Origin: Bacteroidota bacterium
Lineage (GTDB): Bacteria; Bacteroidota; Bacteroidia; Bacteroidales; VadinHA17
Assembly (NCBI GenBank): GCA_023430725.1
Contig: JAEYZD010000101.1
Location: 1-16,511 of the forward strand
Direction of reading: 5' to 3'
Length of the DNA: 16,511 nt
Position 1 is the stretch's first letter. The number at the start of each line of letters is the position of its first letter. The notes beneath the pieces were generated by a model. The model saw only the letters and a program-made list of their open reading frames with translations. It made no database searches and was not told the origin of the DNA. Shown piece after piece: positions 7,650-14,931 of the stretch. The position numbers and the translations under genes were made by a program.

Positions 7650-8690
7650 TTATTTTAGATAAGAGCCGCAACTGCTCCTGACCAGAAGCTCCGGAGCCAT
7701 GTTGACCTGGCGCTTATATTTGCTCTTGCCCTGATTTTTAACCTCGGACCAGATGATATTGGCAACCTTGAGCGACATAGCCGCGAGGGGCCTGCGCAAC
7801 CTGGTAACCGGAGTTGTCAGAAGATCAAAACCGATTCCGTCTTCCATGGAGACGAGTGCCACATCCTGCGGTATCCTTATGTTCTTCGCCTGCAGTGCCA
7901 GGTAAAGAGGGAATACGAGGGGTGAGTTCAGCACAATTATCGCATCACTCCTGTGCGGCGGTCTGAGAAAATTCTCAATGGCGGCAAAATCGAACTTTTC
8001 ACCTGCTTTCGGAAGCCCGGCCACGGTAAAGTGCACCGAATCAAAGTTCTTGGACTTCTTCGTGGAATTTCTCAGTTCCTCCAGCATCTCCTTGTCATAA
8101 GATGCGGAATCCTCGCCTGAAATTATGAGAAGATTCTTAAGTCCGAGGGATGTAAGATGCTGAGTCATGATTGCGGCACCTGCTATCCTGTCCGAACAGA
8201 CCGTATTCAGTCTCATCCTCTTGATGCTCTTTTCAAGCAGAACAACAGGGTATGAGTCACGGTTGAGAGCCCTTACCACGCTGTCATCCGCTGCGTTGCC
8301 AACAAGTATCATTCCGCTGAAAAATTTCTTCAGTGATGTGGTCAGCCTGTTGAACCGCATGTCATCCGGATCTCTTGTGAAGACCGAAAAGCCAAGTCCT
8401 ATGCTCGAAAAAGCCTTTTGCAGATAAGGTGTGATCTCATAGATAAACGGATCATTCATTGATGGGACCACCATTCCGATGATCCCCGGCTTCTCCTCAG
8501 CCGGTACCGGCTCGCCTTTCTCAGCAGCGGCATTGAAATAGCCCATCTGCTTTGCCACTGCGAGTACCCTCTCCTGTGTCTCTTTCTTGATCCCGTGCTG
8601 ATCTGCCTTATTATTCAGCACTAATGATACCAACGTGCCCGAAAGACCTAGTCTTGCGGCAATGTCTTTGTTTTTAACCTTTTTCCCCAT
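7650..8690 (-). CDS. LacI-family transcriptional regulator
   Basis: This 346-residue protein has the LacI/GalR layout. An N-terminal helix-turn-helix (about 7-26, NKDIAARLGLSGTLVSLVLN) is followed by a hinge helix ending in QMGY (48-51). A linker of about 15 residues leads to a periplasmic-binding-protein-like sensor domain (about 68-346; IIGMVVPSMNDPF, ILVGNAADDSVV, SDAIIVLNSP, VSMEDGIGFDLLTTPVT). The recognition helix has Leu where Thr and Arg are common in LacI, a variation often seen in Bacteroidota relatives. It is the first gene of a three-gene unit and ends 6 bases before the transglutaminase-like lipoprotein, so it most likely controls that unit, itself included, in response to a sugar ligand that cannot be identified here. 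The ATG at 8690 is preceded by an out-of-frame ATG 5 bases upstream. No enzyme-like residues suggest another role. Confidence 0.93.
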   Translation of the reverse strand: MGKKVKNKDIAARLGLSGTLVSLVLNNKADQHGIKKETQERVLAVAKQMGYFNAAAEKGEPVPAEEKPGIIGMVVPSMNDPFIYEITPYLQKAFSSIGLGFSVFTRDPDDMRFNRLTTSLKKFFSGMILVGNAADDSVVRALNRDSYPVVLLEKSIKRMRLNTVCSDRIAGAAIMTQHLTSLGLKNLLIISGEDSASYDKEMLEELRNSTKKSKNFDSVHFTVAGLPKAGEKFDFAAIENFLRPPHRSDAIIVLNSPLVFPLYLALQAKNIRIPQDVALVSMEDGIGFDLLTTPVTRLRRPLAAMSLKVANIIWSEVKNQGKSKYKRQVNMAPELLVRSSCGSYLK

Positions 8691-8703
8691 TTCATTTAAA
8701 ATT

Positions 8704-8717
8704 AAAGCACGAAATTA
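8704..8717 (-). promoter_or_regulatory. Putative promoter element before the LacI-GH92 operon
   Basis: On the minus strand, TAATTTCGTGCTTT begins with a near match to the Bacteroidota -7 box (TAnnTTTG with one change). It differs at a single base from the element at 14620-14633 in front of the DUF349 gene. It ends 13 bases before the ATG of the LacI-family gene. No good -33 TTTG is found at the expected distance. Flanking AAAGC and GCTTT form a 5-bp inverted repeat around it (8704-8722), which could be an autoregulatory operator. Confidence 0.4.
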
Positions 8718-8760
8718 GCTTTATTTTTTTAGAAACAGGGAGATTTAGCATCAAATTGTT

Positions 8761-8783
8761 AAAAAATGCTGAATAGCATTTTT
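8761..8783 (-). terminator. Intrinsic terminator after yidC
   Basis: On the minus strand, a 9-bp stem AAAAATGCT/AGCATTTTT with the loop ATTC (arms 8775-8783 and 8762-8770) begins 6 bases after the yidC stop and runs into TTTTTT. The stem is AT-rich except for two G-C pairs. Its position and T-tract support rho-independent termination of the DUF349-pyrG-yidC operon. It also insulates the LacI-type operon that starts about 70 bases on. Confidence 0.75.
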
Positions 8784-8789
8784 CGCAGC

Positions 8790-10769
8790 CTATTTTTTAG
8801 GTAACGGACGTCCTCCGCGCTTTGACGCCTCTTCAAGACGCTGCTGCCATTTGGACTTTTTCACCGGCTTCTTCCTGTTCTCCTCGATCTTCTTAAGTAT
8901 CTCATTCTCACTTACAAAACGACGTGAGACCTGGGTCTGGATGATGGTAATCACGTTGGCAAGGAAATAGTAATATGTAAGTCCCGCCGAGAAATTGTTC
9001 AGTATGAGCATGAACATTACAGGCATAATGTACATCATTGTCTTCATGCCGGGCATCTGCTCCTGTCCGCCAGCCGGATTTGTGATCTTGGTCGAAATGA
9101 TAGTCGAAGCGGTCATCAGGAGGGTGAAGAGACTCACATGATCGCCGTACATCGGTATTGTGAAGGGCAGATCAAATATGCTGTCATAGGTCGACAGGTC
9201 CTTTGCCCAGAGAAATGCCTGCTGCCTCAGTTCTATTGAGGTCGGGAAAAAGCGGAACATGGCGAACAGGATCGGCATCTGAAGCAGCATCGGGAGACAT
9301 CCTCCCATAGGGCTTACACCGGCCTTCTTGTAAAGGTCCATCGTAGCCTGCTGCTTCTTTATGGCATCTTCCTGCTTCGGAAACTTTTTAGCCAGTTCGT
9401 CAACCATCGGCTTCATAACCCTCATCTTCGCCTGGCTGATGAACGACCTGTGGGTGAGCGGAAACAGGACAAGCTTGATTATAAGGGTCAGGATCAGGAT
9501 TATAAGTCCGTAACTGACGATGAAATTATCCAGCACGTTGAAAATCGGGATAATCACGAACTGGTTGATCCAGCGGATAATGTTACGGCCAAGGAAGACA
9601 AGCTCTTCAAGCTGCATGTCATATTTCTTCATGAGCGTGAAGCTGTTGGGCCCGAAATAGAACTTCATGTTCACGGCGCTGTTGTCACCGTGGGTATAGG
9701 GAACACCTATTTCAGACTCGAAGAATCTCAGGTACCTGGATGTCGGGTCTGCGTTGGTTGATGATACTGCCGCATTGATGAAAAAGTCCTCTGCAATTAC
9801 TACCGATGAAAAGAACTGATCCTTATAAGCTATCCAGTCAGTCTTCATGAGGCTTTCCGAGACGACATCCTTCTTCTGTCTCTGCATCCTGACGCCGCCA
9901 AGGTCCTCAACACCCTCCTGGTATACCTTATACTTCAGTCCGGTGTACATATCTTCATTCTGTCTTCCCTTTTCCTGCTGCGGAACGTACATCTTCCAGT
10001 CAAGCGCCAGCGAGGTTGTATTTGCTGGTATTACAGGAGCAAGTCCGTTGAACCTTGACTCAAAACTGACCATGTACTCGCCGGGCTGCACAGTATATAT
10101 ATAGTCTATGAAGGCCCCGTTTGATGCCTCGAGCCTCATTGTCAGGCTGGCCGGTCCGCCCGATGCCGTAACCGGGCCGTTATAACCCACCGGGACAAAA
10201 TAGAGCTCATCAGTCCTGATGGGCTTGTTGTCAACCGTAAAGAACTTGAATCCGAACACTGTTGAATCACCGTCAAAGAGCACAACAGGCCGTCCGTCAT
10301 GTGTTGTGTAATTCTTCAGGGTCACAGAGTATGCCTTGCCTCCCCTGGCGGAGACCTTCATTGCAATCAGATCGTTCTCCAGTGTGAAAAAGCCATCCTC
10401 ACCGGTAACCCGGGAAGTAAAGACCCCGTAGGCGTTGCTGTCTGCCACAACAGCCGCCTTAACCTGAGAAGCCACGGAAGAAGTGTCGGCGCCTGGTGTT
10501 GCAGCCTGTATCTGAGGTGTCTCGGTTCCGAGACCGAGCCTGTTGTTGAGCTCGATCACCTTATTCATTGTGGGCTGATCCTTGGGCTTGAAGTTCAATG
10601 CCCTGATATACGACTCGCGTGCCTGATCATAATTGCCGGCAGCATAAAGAGAGTCTGCATATTCCGTCTCGGCTTCGAAAAACTTCCCTGTCCTGTGATT
10701 GTTGTAGAGGCTGAACCCGAGAAAGATCAGAAAAATAAGTATGATGCCGGTGATTGTATTCCTGTCCAT
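8790..10769 (-). CDS. yidC: Membrane protein insertase YidC/Oxa1 family
   Basis: This 659-residue protein inserts and folds inner-membrane proteins, alone or with SecYEG. TM1 is at about 7-22. A large periplasmic P1 beta-domain runs about 112-375 (GFFTLENDLI, YSVTLKNYTTHDGRPVVLFDG). The conserved Oxa1 core follows: membrane segments at about 400-438, a cytoplasmic hairpin LTHRSFISQAKMR (438-450) whose Arg441 is the likely groove arginine, SPMGGCLPMLLQMPIL (486-501), and further membrane segments at about 545-560 and 576-612. It ends in a lysine/arginine-rich tail (632-659), typical of ribosome-contacting YidC proteins. Unusually, residues 31-64, just after TM1, fit a TPR motif (Gly45, Tyr47, Ala50, Tyr54, Ala57, Pro62). 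A spacer rich in Ala, Thr and Ser (80-112) leads to P1. It lies 17 bases after pyrG in the same operon and is followed by a terminator. Confidence 0.97.
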   Translation of the reverse strand: MDRNTITGIILIFLIFLGFSLYNNHRTGKFFEAETEYADSLYAAGNYDQARESYIRALNFKPKDQPTMNKVIELNNRLGLGTETPQIQAATPGADTSSVASQVKAAVVADSNAYGVFTSRVTGEDGFFTLENDLIAMKVSARGGKAYSVTLKNYTTHDGRPVVLFDGDSTVFGFKFFTVDNKPIRTDELYFVPVGYNGPVTASGGPASLTMRLEASNGAFIDYIYTVQPGEYMVSFESRFNGLAPVIPANTTSLALDWKMYVPQQEKGRQNEDMYTGLKYKVYQEGVEDLGGVRMQRQKKDVVSESLMKTDWIAYKDQFFSSVVIAEDFFINAAVSSTNADPTSRYLRFFESEIGVPYTHGDNSAVNMKFYFGPNSFTLMKKYDMQLEELVFLGRNIIRWINQFVIIPIFNVLDNFIVSYGLIILILTLIIKLVLFPLTHRSFISQAKMRVMKPMVDELAKKFPKQEDAIKKQQATMDLYKKAGVSPMGGCLPMLLQMPILFAMFRFFPTSIELRQQAFLWAKDLSTYDSIFDLPFTIPMYGDHVSLFTLLMTASTIISTKITNPAGGQEQMPGMKTMMYIMPVMFMLILNNFSAGLTYYYFLANVITIIQTQVSRRFVSENEILKKIEENRKKPVKKSKWQQRLEEASKRGGRPLPKK

Positions 10770-10786
10770 TAGTCTTGTATTCCCTT

Positions 10787-12403
10787 TTATCTGTTTTTTT
10801 GTTTTTTGATGCAGGCCCTGACAAATCCCACGAAAAGAGGATGAGGCTTCACGACCGTGCTGCTGTATTCAGGATGAAACTGCACACCCACGAACCAGCT
10901 GTGTGACGGGATCTCGATGATCTCAACAAGTCCCGATTGCGGATTGGTCCCGCATGGCAGCATTCCGGCATTGCGAAAGTCTGCCAGGTATTTGTCATTG
11001 AATTCGTACCTGTGACGGTGACGTTCTGAAACTTCTTCCTTCCGGTAGCATTTCCATGATTCGGAGCCGTGCAACAGTTCGCATCTGTAGCTTCCAAGCC
11101 TCATTGTGCCGCCCTTGTCGGTCACGCTCTTCTGCTCTTCCATAAGATCAATGACCGGATGCTTTGCCTTGGGATTGATCTCCGTTGAATGCGCACCTTC
11201 GAGACCCAGCACATTGCGGGCAAATTCTATCACGGCACACTGCATCCCCAGGCAGATGCCAAAGAAAGGTATGTCATTCGTGCGTGCATGGTTTACAGTA
11301 AGTATTTTCCCCTCGATACCACGTGAACCGAAACCCGGTGCAACCACTATCCCATCAAATCCTGCAAGTCTTTCACGGAAATTGCCTTCATTGATCTCCT
11401 CCGAGTGTATCATTGTAAGTTCTACGGCGGCTTCGTTCGCAGCACCCGCATGCACAAATGCTTCCGTAATCGATTTGTATGCATCAGCCAGTTCCACGTA
11501 CTTGCCTACAAGGGCCACTTTCAGACGGTGCGCCGGATTCCTGAGCTTATGTAAAAACTCCTTCCACTCCGCCAGCAAAGGCTCTTCACCAGCAGGCAGG
11601 CCAAGCTTGCGCAGGACTGTCTTGTCAAGCATCTCCTTCTGCATGCGAAGTGGCACCTCATAGATGGTGGAGACATCAATAGATTCAACCACCGCGCCGG
11701 CTTCCACGTTACAGAAGAGTGCAACCTTTCTCCTGAGGTCCTCTGTAAGGGGGTGTTCGGTCCGAAGCACAAGGACATCAGGCTGAATTCCCTCCTCCAG
11801 GAGCATCTTGACGGAATGCTGGGTGGGCTTTGTCTTGAGCTCCCCGGAAGCGTGCAGGAAAGGGACTAGCGTAAGATGAATGACTATGCAGTTCTGAGGG
11901 CCAAGCTCCCAGCGTAACTGCCTGACGGCTTCAATGTAGGGTAGTGATTCAATGTCACCAACCGTCCCGCCAATCTCTGTGATCACTATCTCGTAACTTC
12001 CTCCGGAACCGACAAGCTTAATACTTCGCTTGATCTCATCGGTGATGTGAGGGATGACCTGAACCGTCTTTCCCAGGTAATCGCCCTTCCGCTCCTTGTT
12101 TATAACTGACTGGTAAATCCTGCCTGTTGTGACATTATTGGCCTGGGTTGTGTGAACGTTCAGAAAGCGCTCATAGTGACCCAGATCAAGATCGGTCTCG
12201 GCACCGTCAACAGTTACGAAACACTCACCGTGCTCATACGGATTCAGGGTGCCCGGATCTACGTTGATGTAGGGATCAAGTTTCTGAATTGTGACCGAAT
12301 AGCCACGCGCCTGCAGCAGTTTCGCCAGGGAGGCAGAAATAATGCCCTTGCCCAGTGACGAGGTAACTCCGCCGGTAACAAAAATATATTTTACGTCAGT
12401 CAC
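10787..12403 (-). CDS. pyrG: CTP synthase (glutamine-hydrolysing)
   Basis: PyrG converts UTP to CTP with ATP and glutamine, the last step of de novo CTP synthesis in the cytoplasm. The 538-residue length is normal. The N-terminal synthase domain opens with YIFVTGGVTSSLGKG (6-20), with the P-loop at 15-20, followed by DPYINVDPGTLNPYEHGE (43-60), EIGGTVGDIES (143-153) and LKTKPTQHSVK (189-199). A class I glutamine amidotransferase domain begins near VALVGKYVEL (296-305). Its nucleophile is Cys384 in FGICLGMQ, and His510 and Glu512 in QFHPEYSS complete the triad. No key motif is missing. The gene is 38 bases downstream of the DUF349 gene and 17 bases upstream of yidC, so the three are probably co-transcribed. 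No attenuator or pyrimidine-responsive element is visible in the short gap before it. Confidence 0.99.
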   Translation of the reverse strand: MTDVKYIFVTGGVTSSLGKGIISASLAKLLQARGYSVTIQKLDPYINVDPGTLNPYEHGECFVTVDGAETDLDLGHYERFLNVHTTQANNVTTGRIYQSVINKERKGDYLGKTVQVIPHITDEIKRSIKLVGSGGSYEIVITEIGGTVGDIESLPYIEAVRQLRWELGPQNCIVIHLTLVPFLHASGELKTKPTQHSVKMLLEEGIQPDVLVLRTEHPLTEDLRRKVALFCNVEAGAVVESIDVSTIYEVPLRMQKEMLDKTVLRKLGLPAGEEPLLAEWKEFLHKLRNPAHRLKVALVGKYVELADAYKSITEAFVHAGAANEAAVELTMIHSEEINEGNFRERLAGFDGIVVAPGFGSRGIEGKILTVNHARTNDIPFFGICLGMQCAVIEFARNVLGLEGAHSTEINPKAKHPVIDLMEEQKSVTDKGGTMRLGSYRCELLHGSESWKCYRKEEVSERHRHRYEFNDKYLADFRNAGMLPCGTNPQSGLVEIIEIPSHSWFVGVQFHPEYSSTVVKPHPLFVGFVRACIKKQKNR

Positions 12404-12441
12404 TGCTGATCCTGTTTTCTTCTCAGAGGGGGTAGGGATTA

Positions 12442-14556
12442 CTAATCTTCGTACATCGAGTTGTCAATCAGCTTCACCTTCTCCTCGAGGATCTTGATGT
12501 TTCTCTTGGCTTCTGCTATCTTCTCCTCAACCTCTTTGATCATTGTGTCAGCTTTGGCTGATTTGGCGAAGAACCCTATGTTGTTTTCCCAAAGAACTAT
12601 ATCACTCTCAAGCTGTTTGATCTTGCTGTAGAACTTTTCACGCTCGCTTCTTACCTTGTTTGCCGCACGGGGATTCGATTTTGCACTGTCCACCTTGCTC
12701 CTGTAACGGAGAATATTCTTGTCCTCGTCATCAAGTTTCAGTTTGTCAAACTTCCTGTTGAGGGCCTCCTTGTATCTGCGCGCTATCTCCTCTTTCCGGT
12801 TGAAGGGAACATATCCTATCTCAGTCCACCGCTTCTGTATATCCTTCAGCTTCTCAAAGCCTGCCTTCATGTCTTCACCCGGGTCAAATGCCTCAAGTTC
12901 CTCGATGAGCGCAAGTTTGGACTTGAGGTTGTCTTCGTATGAAGTATCACGTCCGGCAAAGAATTCAGACTTCCTTGTAAAGAAGGTGTCACAGGCCTTG
13001 CGGAACCGTTTCCAGATTTTCTCAGAGTATTTTTTCGGTACCGGGCCCGTTTCCTTCCACTCCTTCTGGAGCCGGATGAGCATCTCTGAAGTATCCTTCC
13101 AGTCAGTGCTCTCCTGAAGGGCTTCGGCCTTGAGGCAGAGCTCTGTCTTGAGCTGAAGGTTCTTTACCTGTATCTCCTTGCTGTCTGAGAAGAAAGTACG
13201 TTTCTTTTCAAAGAAAGTGTCACAGGCAGTCCTGAAACGCTGGTATATCTTGTTATTGTGCTTCTTCGGGGCAAAGCCGATTGTCTTCCAGAGCTTCTGA
13301 CACTCCAGAATGGCATCAGATTTCTCCTTGAAATCGGCAAAAGTGAGAATTTCTCCTGCTGCTATCTCCTCGACCTTCTCGCAGAGAGCGGTTTTTGCAT
13401 CGAAGTTCTTCTTCTGGTCATCCTTCTGCTTCTCGAAGAATTCGTGATGTCTCTTGTTTACCTTGGTTGTGGCTTCGCGGAAGCGCTCCCAGACATCATT
13501 CTTGTTCTCATGAGGTACCGGACCGATCTCGCGCCACTGATTGTGGTAATCCTGCAGAAGCTTGAACGCCGTGACAGCGCTGGGCTCCATCAGAAGCTCC
13601 TCTGCCTTTTCACAGAGAACTATCTTGGCCTCCAGGTTCTTCCTCAGATCAAGGTCTCTCAGCTCACGGTTGATCTTGATGTAATCATAGAACATCTCCA
13701 CGCTGTGGTGATAGTTCTCCCACAAATCCTTGACTGCTGTCTGAGGAACGATTCCCGTGGCATGCCATGAGTTCTGCAGGTTGCGAAACTCCTGAAAGGT
13801 TTTGTTTATAGCTTCCTCGCGGTTGACCAGATCCTTTATCTGTTCAATTATCTCCATCTTTTTGCGGAGATTATCCTGCTTCTCGCTCTCCTGTACCCTG
13901 TTGAAATCGCTTCTGCGGCTGCGGTATGTCTCAAGGATGCCCTTAATCCTGTTCTCGAGTTCATCCGGTTCGGATTTGTAATCCTCAATATTGCCGCCCT
14001 CCTTTGCAAAGTTCAGCCTCTTCTCATTGAATTCGGCCTTGGTCTTCTTGTAGAAGAACTCCTTGATGCGGGCAACATCATCAATGATCTCAGTCGGTGG
14101 TCTGTTTTCAACAATGAGGGCCAGTGTCTCCACAAGCTCCTTTCTCGAAAACCCGCTGTAATCCACCTGAGGAAGCTCTATCTCGTCATAGTTGACCGGT
14201 TCTTCCTCAATATGGCCTGCATTTTCATCCTCATCTTCAGATTCTTCAACTTCTGCAGTCTCTTCCTCTACCGTTCCTGCGGCCACAGCATCTTCGGTGG
14301 CCTGCTCATTGTCAGCGGGCTGCACATCGTCAGCAGGCTGCTCTTCTTTGGCAGCCTGAACATCGTCAGCGGGCTGAACATCGTCAGCGGGCTGCTCTTC
14401 TTTGCGGATTTCGTCTTCCGCGGCAGGAATGGCATCAGCCGGCTGTACCGCAGGGGCTTCAGCATCATTTATCTCTTGCGTAGATTCGGCGGCCTTTTCA
14501 GTTCCGTCGAATTGTTCATCCTGAACAGAGTCTCCCGGATTTTTTGTAGTCATCAT
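12442..14556 (-). CDS. DUF349 repeat protein with acidic N-terminus
   Basis: This 704-residue predicted cytoplasmic protein has no signal peptide or membrane segment. Residues 1-130 are acidic and low in complexity, with an 18-residue tandem duplication starting EEQPADDVQ (53-70 and 71-88). After a helical stretch (about 130-225), five DUF349-like repeats can be picked out at about 229-300, 305-378, 383-458, 464-535 and 542-608. Each has a core such as LQKEWKETGPVPKK or HNQWREIGPVP followed by WKRFRKACDTFF. A highly charged coiled coil (about 640-700) ends the protein. The molecular function of DUF349 is not established to my knowledge. The gene leads the operon with pyrG and yidC, with its own promoter and an approximately 60-base leader. 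A second ATG follows the first immediately, so the start could be 14553. The repeat count is my own reading. Confidence 0.9.
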   Translation of the reverse strand: MMTTKNPGDSVQDEQFDGTEKAAESTQEINDAEAPAVQPADAIPAAEDEIRKEEQPADDVQPADDVQAAKEEQPADDVQPADNEQATEDAVAAGTVEEETAEVEESEDEDENAGHIEEEPVNYDEIELPQVDYSGFSRKELVETLALIVENRPPTEIIDDVARIKEFFYKKTKAEFNEKRLNFAKEGGNIEDYKSEPDELENRIKGILETYRSRRSDFNRVQESEKQDNLRKKMEIIEQIKDLVNREEAINKTFQEFRNLQNSWHATGIVPQTAVKDLWENYHHSVEMFYDYIKINRELRDLDLRKNLEAKIVLCEKAEELLMEPSAVTAFKLLQDYHNQWREIGPVPHENKNDVWERFREATTKVNKRHHEFFEKQKDDQKKNFDAKTALCEKVEEIAAGEILTFADFKEKSDAILECQKLWKTIGFAPKKHNNKIYQRFRTACDTFFEKKRTFFSDSKEIQVKNLQLKTELCLKAEALQESTDWKDTSEMLIRLQKEWKETGPVPKKYSEKIWKRFRKACDTFFTRKSEFFAGRDTSYEDNLKSKLALIEELEAFDPGEDMKAGFEKLKDIQKRWTEIGYVPFNRKEEIARRYKEALNRKFDKLKLDDEDKNILRYRSKVDSAKSNPRAANKVRSEREKFYSKIKQLESDIVLWENNIGFFAKSAKADTMIKEVEEKIAEAKRNIKILEEKVKLIDNSMYED
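14293..14400 (-). repeat. Two 54-base in-frame tandem repeats in the DUF349 gene
   Basis: Bases 14347-14400 and 14293-14346 encode residues 53-70 and 71-88 of the DUF349 protein, two 18-residue units of the form EEQPADDVQPAD(D/N).Q A.(K/E). Each unit contains a nested 6-residue PADDVQ-type motif. The DNA copies are similar but not identical, so the duplication is not the most recent event. Such a block can expand or shrink by slippage without shifting the frame. Confidence 0.85.
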
Positions 14557-14591
14557 TAATCCTTTTTCTTCAGTGCTTCATACAAAGAAGG

Positions 14592-14603
14592 ATTGCATGC
14601 AAT
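14592..14603. repeat. 12-bp perfect palindrome ATTGCATGCAAT in the DUF349 leader
   Basis: This perfectly self-complementary 12-mer lies in the predicted 5' untranslated leader, 36 bases before the DUF349 ATG and about 17 bases past the -7 box. It extends to GGATTGCATGCAATTCC if one G-T mismatch is allowed. It would suit a dimeric DNA-binding protein just downstream of the start site, or a short RNA hairpin. No known regulator is recognised. Confidence 0.5.
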
Positions 14604-14625
14604 TCCCCCTCCATTTTTCAAAGCA

Positions 14626-14656
14626 CGAAAATAATGGATTATTGGTAAAACTCAAA
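14626..14656 (-). promoter_or_regulatory. Promoter of the DUF349-pyrG-yidC operon
   Basis: On the minus strand, TTTG (14656-14653), 19 bases, then TATTTTCG (14633-14626) fits the Bacteroidota primary-sigma promoter layout (-33 TTTG, -7 TAnnTTTG, one -7 mismatch). Transcription would start near 14620, leaving a leader of about 60 bases. A 7-bp inverted repeat (TATTGGT at 14640-14646, ACCAATA at 14656-14662) surrounds the -33 side and could be an operator. Confidence 0.65.
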
Positions 14657-14662
14657 CCAATA
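14640..14662. repeat. 7-bp inverted repeat over the -33 element of the DUF349 promoter
   Basis: The arms TATTGGT (14640-14646) and ACCAATA (14656-14662) are exact reverse complements with 9 bases between them, for a centre-to-centre spacing of 16 bases. The right arm touches the -33 TTTG. The geometry suits a dimeric repressor, but short AT-rich arms can arise by chance. Confidence 0.4.
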
Positions 14663-14706
14663 CATCATTTAAATGAACTGAGGCTCCGGACAAACTTCAA
14701 AATGCT

Positions 14707-14714
14707 TAAATTTG
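14707..14714 (+). promoter_or_regulatory. Putative -7 box for the small membrane protein gene
   Basis: TAAATTTG on the plus strand matches TAnnTTTG exactly and ends 26 bases before the ATG at 14741. No clear -33 TTTG or TTG is present 19-21 bases upstream, so support is partial. It would be divergent from the DUF349 promoter about 50 bases away. Confidence 0.5.
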
Positions 14715-14740
14715 CCATTCAGGTTTCAGGTCATTTAACA

Positions 14741-14923
14741 ATGGAAAAAAAAGATTACATAATCCTCGTGGCAGCCTTTGTGGTTGCCGGCTTCTCTCTC
14801 TACCGCAAGTATGCGAAGAAACAGAATGACAGGACCGGAGAAAAATCAGCCGGAGTGTTTGGGAAGAGAGGAAGCCTCAGGGATCAGCCGGATGATTACG
14901 AACCCTATTCAGGAAAAAAATAA
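14741..14923 (+). CDS. Small single-pass membrane protein of unknown function
   Basis: This 60-residue protein begins MEKKDYIILVAAFVVAGF, with one predicted membrane helix at about 6-22. A strongly hydrophilic, probably cytoplasmic tail follows, basic at first (YRKYAKKQNDR) and ending DDYEPYSGKK. I chose the ATG at 14741 because the upstream in-frame extension to 14573 would cover the presumed promoter and encodes no protein-like sequence, whereas the membrane helix follows this ATG directly. An exact -7 box lies 26 bases upstream. It is the only gene on the plus strand here, diverges from the DUF349 operon, and converges on the ABC exporter with an 8-base gap. I do not recognise a family, and no function can be assigned. 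A short protein of this kind could be a membrane-anchored accessory subunit or regulator. Confidence 0.65.
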   Translation: MEKKDYIILVAAFVVAGFSLYRKYAKKQNDRTGEKSAGVFGKRGSLRDQPDDYEPYSGKK

Positions 14924-14931
14924 GGAGAAGG

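Noticed and set aside
10299..10772. 157-residue plus-strand open frame across the start of yidC.
   Set aside because: Antisense to the conserved YidC N-terminus and P1 domain, with no recognisable motif.
11106..11663. 185-residue open frame on the plus strand.
   Set aside because: It is wholly antisense to pyrG, whose protein is conserved throughout; this is a shadow frame.
13258..13770. 170-residue Leu-rich plus-strand frame that looks membrane-like.
   Set aside because: Antisense to charged helical DUF349 repeats; Lys/Glu-rich codons read on the other strand give Leu/Phe/Ser-rich peptides.
14573..14740. Longer start of the small plus-strand gene (116 residues).
   Set aside because: The 56 added residues are not protein-like, cover both putative promoters and push the membrane helix away from the N-terminus.
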